DNA from: Zygaena filipendulae
Taxonomy: Eukaryota; Arthropoda; Insecta; Lepidoptera; Zygaenidae
Reading direction: 5' to 3'
DNA: 64,000 nt
NCBI GenBank assembly: GCA_907165275.2
Contig: OU015650.1
Location: forward strand, 7,408,001 to 7,472,000
In this document: positions 25,392 to 37,400 of the stretch, piece after piece
Numbering within the stretch: the first letter of the stretch is position 1
How the letters are laid out: each line of letters begins with the position of its first letter
Position numbers and translations under genes: made by a program
The notes under the pieces: model-generated
What the model saw: the letters and a program-made list of their open reading frames with translations, nothing else
Told to the model about the DNA's origin: nothing
Databases searched by the model: none

Positions 25392-25496
25392 TTATAGCTC
25401 TGTGCTCATCTCGGCCCCACCAGTCACCTTATTGTTGTTGTCCGACGGATTTTCATTTTCTCCTGCATTATTCACCGAGTTCAATTGCTCTGTAGC
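25392..25496 (-). CDS. EPB41L4A: EPB41L4A terminal exon with PDZ-ligand type C-terminus
   Basis: Acceptor TATAACTTTCAACAG is strong and phase 0 matches the donor of exon 18. Encodes [17 protein letters not shown], then Asn repeats, and finishes [16 protein letters not shown] fits the class I PDZ ligand pattern S/T-x-hydrophobic. An Asn/Glu-rich 34-residue end in AT-rich DNA with a clean stop is unlikely to be chance, but linkage to exon 18 is inferred from phase only. Confidence 0.68.
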   Translation of the reverse strand, partial: ATEQLNSVNNAGENENPSDNNNKVTGGAEMSTEL

Positions 25497-28400
25497 CTGT
25501 TGAAAGTTATAAATAAAACAAATATAATTATTGGGTATATGCAGGGTGAAATATGAAATCATTACCATTCCTTTAACGGTCTACTCACAATATAGCTTAC
25601 AATTGAACTACAATACCGTAAATAGTTTTTGTTTCCTTCCAATTCAAAAGAATTAAATGAAGACCGTTGCGTGTATTATACAACGTGTTAATGAATTGTC
25701 TGAAAACTAGAGAGTAGTTTGTTCAGAATCGACTAGGTTATATTTTTCATTTTTACTAGCCCCTGTCTAAATTATTTATAATACAATACTTGGCGCGTAC
25801 GCCGCCCGTAGCAAAAAAATCGAATCGGTCATAGACACGTAGGCGCGGGCGTAGCGCTTGAATTTTCATAGATAGGTCAACTCCAAACTAATATTGAATA
25901 ACTTTTAGACTATTTTTTCGACATAATTTATATTTTAATCATATTATTGTTTATTTTTTTATGGGTTGTGTCAGGTTTTTCGTCAATGCAATAACACGTT
26001 GTAGTAGTAGTATACGTGTATGAAGTGAAACTTGTGTTTTATCGTCTCCTTTTTTCAAGCCAAACGAATTTATCTAACGGACTACTCTAAATGTTTAAGT
26101 GTAACCCTGAACGTATCGTTTTATTTTTCTTACCCACCTAAGGAACTTTCAACTAAAAATTTTTGTAGTGAAACTTTCTTGGGTACGAAGGAAAGGTTTT
26201 TGATGACAGGTGCGTCCCTCGTAAAATAAGTTTATAAGTTTTTCGTATTGATATTTATGTAAAGCAGTTGTGGTCAAATTTTCTTTTTTTGTTATAAGTT
26301 TCACTTCTTGCATTCTAGACACATCTACAATGCAAGAAGTGAAACTAATACATGAGTAGGTACATCCGTTTTTTTGATTAACACACCTACATAATATCTA
26401 GTTTTAACGAGGTGATAATTAATTTTCGGTTTATGACATTTTTATTTAAGGAGCTACATATTTAGACACGCGGTAGCAGTTAAGTTAAAAAAAGTGTAAT
26501 TTTACATCAATTAATGTGAGCTCTATTATGAGTAGGCAATATATTTTAAAGTATGCTTATGACTTTTTTGATTAACCTTTTCACTGTAGATAAAATTAAC
26601 AAAGAATGAAATTAATATAATTTTACTGGCTAGGCACAGACAATATATTAATCACAGAATAACGATGCTTTAAAAAAACAAAGTAATTAACACTTGAGAA
26701 AAAAAAACAAAATACAGTTAGTAAATTTGTTAGTAAGTAGGTAAATTATAATCTAACCCAACCGAAACCCTACGTGATAAACCAAACACCTTCAGCATGC
26801 GAAAAAACCGTAACACAGACACGTCTCCATAAACAGTCTGTGGTAGGAGACGAACGAACGAAAAACTTCAACAAACCAAAGGGGGATGCGTACTGCGTGC
26901 AGCTACATTCATTCCGCTACTCGTATTTGATGCGACACAAACTGCTTGTCCCCGGTGCGGTGCGAGCCTTACTTACTGCGTGCTTTCTATGAGGGGTTTT
27001 AGTATAAGGTCGAGAGTGTTGTCGTGTCGCACGTGCGCGCGCGCCGTGTGCACGTGCGTGCGCGCCAAGTTTGCGTTGAGGTCGCGCGACTCCCGCGTCG
27101 GCCGCGCGTACCGCCGCGCCAGCGAACCGCTCTCGCCGACCAATATGTTGTTGTTGCTAGCATGTCTCTGCGTATCCCAATAAACACACACACGCAAGTC
27201 AAACTACCTATGCTCAATGCAAACCTCACACGATAATAGCGTTACGTATAATACACAGGAAGGTACTTAGGAAGGTACTATATAATAAGCTTAAGATACA
27301 GGTAATTCTAACAATACTTTATAGTGTCAATCACATATGAGCCAAGTAACGTCTATATATAGTTCAAGAGTGTCTATAGAGTTTAAAACAATGTGCTAAA
27401 GGAAAAGATATACCTAATGAAAGTTTTTGAGCGAAATATGTAGGATGTGTTTTTGATCATCACTGTAGCACCTTGTTTGATGTCTTTTTTAACCGTACTA
27501 GATATAAAGCAAAGGGAAGGCATATTTTTATAAAACCTACACATTTCATAACAATTGCCAGTGCATTAGATTAACCCGCACAAACTAATCCATAAGTAAT
27601 AGTAATAGATTCTACCTAGGTATCTATTATTTTAAAGTTTTAACGTTAAAAACTACTGAAAAATTAAAATGTTAATTCTCATTTTACTTATAGCTACTCG
27701 TATTATTTCCTACCTAACATGTTCATTTAATGAAATTCAATAAATGCTGTGACAATATTTTGCATGTTTGCAGCAGCCTGTACACGGTTAGCTTTTAGAG
27801 CGAGCCAGAAACAGGAGCTGCGGGTGACACCATCTGATCTCGCGGGGCAATTGAAAAATCTATTCGATTTTCGAAAGCGGATTGAATTGAAGACATCGGA
27901 GGTTGCGAGAACGGATGGTTTGCAGAAGGTGTGTTAGAAAGCGAAGCGCCCACTCACGAAGAGAGAAAAGCCAGTCTCCGCAGGATGAAGATAGGCGGCG
28001 GGCGGGCGGCGCGGGCGCGACGTGACGCTGTCGCTGGCCACGGACAGCAGCGAGCGCTGCGAGCCGGAGCCCGGGGTGCGCGCGCGGCTCGGCGCCGCCG
28101 GCGGCCGGCGCGACACCGCCGCCGCGCCCGCCACGCGGATATACCCCCCACCGCCCGCGCCGCCCCCGCCCCCCGCGCTGTACAAGCCACCCGCTGACAT
28201 CTGCCTACTCACTGGCGCAGTTGATGTGTTCACGCCGCACTTGGCGCTATCACTTGACCTGCACGGAAATTTCGACATTTTTGACAACTTCACCCAGGAA
28301 TCTCTTACTCTCTCTTTCTTGACTCTATTCTAATACTGTAAGATCGCATGGAATGTGAAAGTACACTAATCTACATGGCGTTCTCGGTGGTCATTTTAGT

Positions 28401-31400
28401 CTGTATATGAAATGGAAAATTCAGGTAGATTTGTAGTACAATGGGATTATTTACCGTTCTGATGAATAAGCATAATCTTGATCAGCCCCTAATCCGGAGT
28501 CGGTGTGCTCGTGAGAGACCCTGACACTGCCCGATATCAGCTCGCCGCTGGAACTGTTGCTGTTGCTATTCGTGACCGGACTGTACGGGTTGTTGTTATT
28601 AGACACCGGTGTCACATTGCCTTTGTACCCATTGTTCGTGAGGAAATCATCTTCAGCATGGTCAATTACCTCATCAAACATTGGATACACACGCCTAAAA
28701 AAACAATAGTAGGTAACAATAATTTTTTTACTCATCGCAATTCATTGACGATTTATCAATCATCGTTTAATCGCCATCCATACCTGTTATATTTTTCATG
28801 ATTACTTCTGTGAGTGCTTAACGTACTTGAAATGGATCTGAGCGATCCCTGATTATGACTTTCAGGAGGATTTTTGCTGTATGCTGTTGAGCTCTTATCT
28901 CTTCTCGCCAGAGACCCATGTTCAGTTCTAAAAAAGAATATTTACAATGGAATATATTTTTTTTTACAAACCATTGTAATAAAACAATTAATACCAATAA
29001 ACCAACTGTCTATGTCTTGATGAGGTCCGCAGCTTGGTTTGTCGCGCGTGACTAGTTTGAACAACTGTGTACGGTATTTCTTTCAGCTGTTCCTCCGTCA
29101 TTCCCGTGGTATCGACTAATGTGAACTCCAGGTGCTGTTTTAGTTCATTCGGCAACCATTTCTTATCATTAGGAGAACCGGACCTGGACCTGTTAGAAGA
29201 AGATATCGGTTTAGTTGCAAAGTTGAGAAATCCTATTTAGGCTATGGCAAGTTAAGGTTACCTATGCTTTTTATGCCTTCGGTGTCTGTGTGAAGAGCGA
29301 TGCGTTCCAGTTTCAGGTTCTATTTGTGATCGACGAACGCTTGCAACCTGTGAAAAGTTCGCAGTATTTGTACTTTGTGTTTAAAAACACCGAGCTAAGG
29401 TGTCAACCAACCAGAAGAGATCGTTTTGAGGGATCAGACCGCCAATTGTTAAATTTAACAGCTTAGCTAAAAATTATTTCTTTTTTAAGGTTCTCAATTA
29501 TATTTTTTTTTAATTTGTACATTTTTTATATTAAAAGAGTAAATAGTAAAAACTGTTTATTGTATTTTACTCACTTGCACTCCACCTCCAGTATTAGTTT
29601 GTCTTAACACCTCCTTCCACTGTGACTCAGAATCAATTAACGCGTATTCTCTGAAATTATAACGTTCATTAAGAAAATCAGATACGGGCTTCAATGATCA
29701 AACAGTGGCATAGCATGGGTTTCAGTCACTCAAGAGCGTAGGCTGAATTTGCTACCCCTCAACTGGAATATTTTTGTCTAAATAGAACATCAAACTACAG
29801 AATTGGTAAGAAGTAAGATGGAATAAACTCTCATTTTAATTGGTCCAACCAGTAAAGAAAGAAAGAAAATAAATTTATTCACAGCGTAACACATAATTTA
29901 AAAAGTCTGAGTAACTCTACTCGATCAACCTTAAATGTTTTTATGAACTCACTTGGTATCGGGTTGTGATTCGTCTCTCTCCGATCCCGACTCTTGCTTG
30001 TGGCGGGAGCGGTGGCGGCGATGCTTGCGGTTCGATCGCCCAGAGCCGCGAGACAGCTCGCTCTCAGCATCAGACTGTTGACGACGAGATCTGTGTCTGT
30101 GCCTATATAACAAGTCGGAACATCCTTTACATACCACATAATGATGAATCTGAATATTCAACCCAAAGAGACAACATAATCGTGTACATTAATTATGAAT
30201 AGGAAAAAATATGTTAGTGGATGCACAATTTAAGATTGATAAGTTGTTAAATTAAAAATTGCTTTATTGAAATAAATATTGAATTCAAAAGAGTTGATTT
30301 CAAATACCCTGAATCATAAGAATTGCACATGCCTTAGCTAGTTTAAAATTAAATCATACCATAGTGAACCTATACTTACTTGCGATTCGATCTTGAGTCA
30401 TTAGAGCTTTGAGAGTCGACAGAGGCGGAGCGATTTCTCGGCGCTGGTGGTGGTCTAGTGGCGGTTGGGGAAGCGGAATATAGACCCCGGCGGGCGGGAG
30501 CCGAGCGGGTTGACCGAGGAGAGCCGCCTGGACCAGTGTGCGGTTCACAACCAGGGACCTCCCCATTTATGCTAAAGAAAACATCATCACAATTTCATAG
30601 TTAGTGCCAACAAACATTATTTTAAAATCAACTAACAGATTTTGTTGGCAGGATAAAGGCCTTCTCCAAAAATTTTTCCAATGACTGGTTGGTTCTTTAT
30701 ATATAAGGGGGGCGTGGGTCCCGCGATCTTTACCAGATCGTTCGTTCATTTCGTAAGTGGTTTGCCCACACCGTGTTCGGTACGTGGTCGCTACTCGGGA
30801 GGTTTTCAACCCCAACCGCTTTCGGATGCCCTCATAAATACCCTGCCCACTATTTAATGCGTCTCTGCGTTCGCAAGGAAACCATAATTTTGTCAACCTA
30901 CATTTCGTAACCTATCAGACAAGAAACAGTGTTTAGCCTGAAAACATTTTCTAAAAAGGAAAAAAAAAACAACTTACGAGTTCGGTCGGTGCACTGAGGT
31001 AGGTTGCTTCATTTCCGGAGGGCAGTCGGTTATTCTCAAATCTTCTAATTTTGGGACTGTAAAACGGATAACTATTTAAAAGTGAGAATTGGGAGTTTTT
31101 TTAAATTGTACAAAGGATATTTTATAGTTACCATCATGTAACGAGGAGTGCGAAACTTGAGAAGTGCGCGAGAGACGTCGAGATGGTATCCGGGTGAACG
31201 TTGGAGGTGGTCTAGGCCTGGTGCCTCTTGTACTAGTATGAACAAAAAAAAAACAATATTGTAGCAACATGAATGTATCAGCTTATTAATTTTACGAACT
31301 TTTACCAGTTGATCAAATCAAGACAGGGCACAAATTTTTCCCCATGTTTTTGATGTTTTGGATGCAATAATTAAATTAAGGAGCAGATTTTACTATGTTA

Positions 31401-34400
31401 ATTAGGATTAATTTAGGAAATTCACATGTGTTTTATGTTACCTAATTGTTTATACACTGAAATAATTAAAACTTGAGTCGCGAAGGGGGCTTGAAATTAT
31501 CCGGACCCGGCAAAAAGGTTTGAAAATTGGGACAATAGACGTATAAATCTATAAGTGAATGGGATAAAAAGTGTGTTAATTTATTTAAAAAAACATTTTA
31601 ATAATGGTCTCTATTCTTGTGTAGTTACCTACATGAAGGGAGCCCAGAAGTTGTGAAGAATTATTTACATCGCACACTGTACCTACCTATTTCTCATTCG
31701 GGAGCCCAATGCGAATATTTCGGCTGAGGCTGGAGCAGTCTGTTGGAGACGGAAGAAGGCGTGGTGATCGGTGCAGCAACGCCACAGGTGGCGACAAGCC
31801 GCTCGCGTCGGGGACTCAAACCCGTACGTAGACGTCTCGTTCTAAGAACAAACGTAGGCGATTAATTAAATCCTGAACAGCAACGTCGACGCTCAAAACG
31901 TAATATACTATAAAGAGAAGAGAATTCCGAGAATACAATTCAACAAAACACTTTGATGTAAGTAAATAACGGTGACTCATTTTATTTCTTTATTTTCTAA
32001 ATAAACACAAACTTTACAAAGGCAGATGTTTGAACGACAGCAAATATACTCTAGCACAAAGAAAAAGTTTTTATCAAGTCTGTAATAAGAAGTTGGCATA
32101 CGGAGTAAGACGATGCGACAGCCCCGCGCTATCAGAGCGCCGCGCCGCGCTGTAAATACGACGCGACTACGACGCTCAGTTGTACCCGACTTATCTGTAA
32201 TTGCCTCCTTGGGAATGTCTTTCAAGGGAGGTGGACTTCATCTTGCACCACTATTCACTCCATTCTGACTTTTATTTGAAATAAGATACCATTCTAGATC
32301 TGGGTCAAGAGCTCTCCTAGTTTTGAGGTTTATTTATTCTTCTTATCATGCCAATTAGAAGGTTGTTCAATAACTTGGGTAGTTACCTATCCTAGTGAGT
32401 GCTTTTCACTATGAATAATAATAAAGAAAAGAAAAACCAAGAATAAAAACTTCTTACGTTTTTGTCCGCAACCCGAAGCATGAAGTATCGTCCTTTGTAG
32501 AATAGCTTGGAGACTCGCGGCCAGTAATAGTTGGCGACTGTGTGTTTGCCTCGCAAAAGCAACAGACCACTCGGTGCCAACCCCAAGAAGTACTCAACGC
32601 TATCTTCACCCTGTTATTATACAATGATATTATAGGAAGAAAAATAATTAAACTTGTAGGTATCAAAGTTAATTCCAAAGATTCCAAAATATTATTACCA
32701 AAACAGGATGCAAGTCAACACCGTACATGTCGAGCCATTTCACCTTGTCTAGATAGCTTAGTTCAGCTTGAGCCGGTGAAATACCCCTGCAAAATTCAAA
32801 CAGTGAGTCAAAATATATCAAAATAAAATGAAGAAGAAGTAAAAAACGCAGACGAGTACTAATTAATTAGGGAGCATTACTCACAAAAGACTAACTAACA
32901 ATGAATAATCGCGTCGCCGCCCGCCGTCCGCCGCCTCCCCATAGCCACGGCTCACTTGCTGTTAAGTATACATAATTTGCATGTAATTGCGGCTTTGCGA
33001 CGCCCGCAGACTGCTGCATCTTTGCGCAGTTAAAAATTCATTCAATTAGGCTCGCGACGCGACGAAGTTTAATTTCCGGGGCGGGCGGCGACGCTTCCGG
33101 CGTGAAAGTGCGCCCGGCGAAATCTTAATTCCGGGAAACTTGTTTCTTTGAAACGTAGCGCACTTCTCGTAGTGGTCGTAGTGCACTCGCAGTGTATAAT
33201 CCTTGTTAGAAATTTACGCGTCTTTGCCACTGTATTAAGTTTGCGGGCTAGTATATTTTGTGCTGATGAACTTACGTAAGAGTACGGTGTATTTCAACAG
33301 CTCTCGTCTCTAATTCAGCGGTCTGGTGTGCTACCAGGCTGAACTCTGACACGTAACCAGGTGCATGTCGTCGGGGGTCGTAGTCTCCTAGCTCCGCTAT
33401 AAAAAAAAAACTATCTATGCATACTTATTTTAAAAAAGGAAAACTATTAAAATTGACCGAATATCAACGTAGAGACTCAGAAACATGAGACCGTTAACCG
33501 TTCTGTCAGCAAATAGGTAACCACAAAAAAGATTGTTCAAAATTCTCAACCAAGTTTAGAGCTTGCATGAAGAATTCATCCATGTCTTTAAATAAATAAC
33601 GATAAATCAATAAATACTATCAAAAAGAAAAGAGGACCATATAATAAAAAAAGAACAAAGATAAATATTATGTCTTGCTTGTTAATTTAGCTCGTGGGAA
33701 ACATCAAACAGTTGATAGAAATAAACAGAGTGTGGGCGAGGACGCTGCTTTTGGAACAAATGCCTTGTTTCGGAACGAATGCAGCGACCCGAAAATATCT
33801 ATACAGTAAAAGTTTTAAGCGTCGATGTGCTTTACGCCCAGTATGCTGGGAACTATGATCGTAATTTTTAATTCACTGCAATCCGGATTTTGTATATAGT
33901 AATTATTCGAGTAATTATTATTACAAAATCTATCGGCGTCAAGTAGAATGAAATTTGATTATTTATATCAAATTTAAACATTTTTATTATGAGTTATTGG
34001 ATAGTAGTAGGTATAGTATAAATATTTATTAGATACCTTACTGTCGCCGCCTTTCTAAAGATTTATGTTTGTATTTTTTTCGAGGACTTTCATTTAAATT
34101 CAGATGACTGTAGTTTTTTTCACCGATTTCATCCGCATAGAATTAGGATTTTCTTCGAAAAACTTGGAACCCTGACCTCAAGTTTGGTTTTTGATTTAGA
34201 TTACCTAGTACTATAGTTAAATCGTAACATTATTTTTTCTGTAGATATTTCTTTGGTTTCTTTCTAGATGTAGGAGTAGATAACATTTTGTTCAACAACA
34301 TAATATTGTGTTTTTGTACCACTTACAGGCGTTCAAACACTATACTAATATGTACATATTTTCTAAAACAATACAATAGATATTGTTGCTTATAGTATCT

Positions 34401-37400
34401 CCATAACAGATATTATTATATTTAGCTTGACTAATATCAAATTTATATAATTCCTTGACTTTTGTTGACTAAAAAGGGACTGCATAAAAACGTAAACATT
34501 AAGACCGGAACAAAACTCAAATCAACATTTATAAAGCTATCGGTACTTCTCTTTACGCTTTCTGCATGACAGTGAAATAGCTTCGGTTGATCTGCCGTTA
34601 CGAAAAACAAAAAAAAAAGAAATTTTGTTGTAAAATAAGTAGGAAAATGGCACTATACCTACTCTTAAATTATTTACTAAACCCAGCAGCGAGAACAAAT
34701 ATCTTCAAATAGGTTCACGGCTTAGAAAAACTGTAACGAGTAGTGAACGCCGCTGTCAGCCTTTCTCGTCGTATATCTTTTTTTGTCCTCGGGTATCGCA
34801 ACATATGGTGTACGTTAGTGCAAAACATATATGCCCAATGCCGCCCATATATGACGAAACCTTTTAGGTGTCAAGTATAAAAAATCGGACGACATCACGT
34901 TTTACCAAATCCCTTAATTCCTTCATCATGGCGCTGTTCGTGGATTCCTTCTTACATTACTAATGCTACTTCATTTCAGACTGTAATTTGCAAAAGTTGA
35001 TGCAAAACATTTGATATTTATAGGTTTTTGAAAATATAGTAATACGAGAAACATAATGTTTGTTTAAGTAGTTACGTAATCTGAAATTACCTTTGTAGAG
35101 TTACTCTACAAAGTATACCTACTTTAGTTTTATGCCTACTTTACTTTACTTTTATAAAGTACTGAAGTAGTGGTAACTGTATGAGATTGGCAACCGTGGT
35201 TGGAGCACTGAATCTGTTTCGCATTAGATATCGGACGTGAGTGATCTGTGAGTAAATCGATCACGACTCACGTAGCTCATCTATCGCGGTCGGGACGAAT
35301 AGCGCTACTCAGCAATGCCTTAGCACGAACAACAAACTAAATCCTAACTTATATTATAAACGCGAAGATGAGTTCGTTTGTTTGTTACGCTTTCACGCCT
35401 TAACTTTACTCAACCGATCACCATCAAATTTTGCATTATATACGTACACCTTGTCAGGGGTATAGAAAAAGACATAGGGTACTTTCCACATAATTAGGTA
35501 GGTAGGGTACATAATTCCCGCCAGAATTCCAAAATTATAATAACACTGGTGAAACCGCGGGCAATAGCTAGTATTTATCTAACGTCACGTAGACAATTTA
35601 TTTGCAGCTCCCGATTTTATTGCTTAGCTGATAGGTACCTACTTCTACTACTACTAGTACCTTGGTGATAAATAAAGCAACTGATAGTAACTTATTTAAT
35701 TAATAGTAATACAGAATGATAATAATATTAACTCTCATTAAAAGGAAATCCGCAGTCCATGAATGATATTTAAGAAGCCAACGTAATACTTTATTGATAA
35801 AACAGAAAAACCACGAGCAGACGGAAATTGGACAGAAAAATGAAAAATCCATTACATATTTTTAAGCCAACGTTTTTTTGATAGTAATGATATATTTTTG
35901 ATTGCTTTATATCATAAATTACTAGCTGTCCCCCATGGTTTCATCCGCGGTTATTTCGGAGTTTCCGCGGGAATTCCAAGATAAACTATAAATATAAAAT
36001 GAAATGAACTTTATGTGGTACGACAATGGCAAGAACACAGATAAATAGATAATTAATATGCAAAATTAATGTGTGTCGCAACATAATGGAAACCAGTTCA
36101 GCAAAGGCCGAGAACCGAATATAAACCTTTTTCGTGTATCTATCTATTGGTGAAAACCGCATGAAAATCCGTTCAGTAGTTTTTTAGTTTATCGTAAACA
36201 GAACGGAAGCGACTTCATTTTATACTATATTTAATAAAGATTATATTTCTGTTGGTATGGCTTTTAATTCCTCATTTATGCATAAAATAACTCTCATGTT
36301 ATCTTTATGCTAATAGTTAAGTATGGCTAGTTCATGGTGGAGCAAGGTTTGAGCAAAGAGCCGTCGGTTTGATTAATGTATCTGAGAAGATCTCTCAACG
36401 TATTCAAGACTACTTACTTGTTGCGAGAACCTCCTAACTAATGCATGTAACTAAACTGGTGTAATATCTACACGTACTATCTACTTAACTTACATAAAAA
36501 GTAATTTTTAAGAAGGGTTACTACTAGTTTGTGCTAGTAGATAAACAGTAACGATTTTCATAATAATATTCATGATTTTTATGTAGTAATTTGTGTACTT
36601 CTTATAGAACGTAATAACAATCTGTATTTGTTTATTTTCTCTTTCGTTAATATAAATCGGAGCACAGTTATTTGCAAAACACGTAGGTATAGGACTTCGT
36701 ATATAAAAATGGAAATAGAATCATTATTCTGTTGAAATAGTATATCCACTTACGAGTTATTGAAAATATATTTTTAGCTAGATACAATGAGTTTTTCTTC
36801 TTTTGCACAAAAAAGTATTTTTCAATATTATTAAATAATTTACTGCGTAATGTACTTATATAACATTATTTTTTTTTGCGTTCATTGACTTCGTATATAT
36901 TCGAAATTGAATATTAAGCATATGATGCGTATTCTTTCTTTATTATAAAGGACAGAAACTCATAAACAGCGTGTAAACCTTCCAGGGGTCTAAATTTGAG
37001 TATACCACATCCATTGTGTGCAATTTATAAGAGCAATTTTTTATGCGCTCGGAGCGCGCTATCCGCGCGGTGTTGTATAGGGGTCGCTGGGTTGGGTGAG
37101 ATGAGATGCAAACGACTACGCCAGCCGCTGATGGCTCATTTACCTCTAAGTACATAGAAATAATGCATTGAAATTAGATTTTTAAGGCTATTATAAAGGA
37201 GCAGAGATGTACGACGTACGTCCTTAGTATTCTTAAAAATAGCCTTAATCGCGAAGTAGGTATGTTTATATTTACCTTAAGTCTGAAGTCTTCAATTTCA
37301 GCAGAAATAACATAATACGTATATGATGTGACCGCGAAAACGCAACGGATTTTTAATCATAATATATCACATAGCTATAGAGCGTCGTCATTTCGATAAT

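Noticed and set aside
26980..27236. Plus-strand ORFs of 67-70 codons
   Set aside because: They are shadows of the GC-rich segment on the other strand and have no splice or start support.
28022..28333. Plus-strand ORF rich in Pro/Ala over exon 18
   Set aside because: It is the complement of the GC-rich coding exon; only the minus frame is in phase with exon 17 and has splice sites on both sides.
28821..28826. GTACGT as donor of exon 16
   Set aside because: Using it puts exon 17 out of frame with an early stop; the GTATGG 43 bases further keeps the frame.
30567..30896. 109-codon minus-strand ORF in intron 10
   Set aside because: It overlaps retroelement-like non-coding sequence, does not join adjacent exons in phase, and has no coding signature.
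31977..32225. 82-codon minus-strand ORF between exons 7 and 8
   Set aside because: Exons 7 and 8 join directly in phase across a conserved FERM segment ([11 protein letters not shown]); this ORF is intronic.
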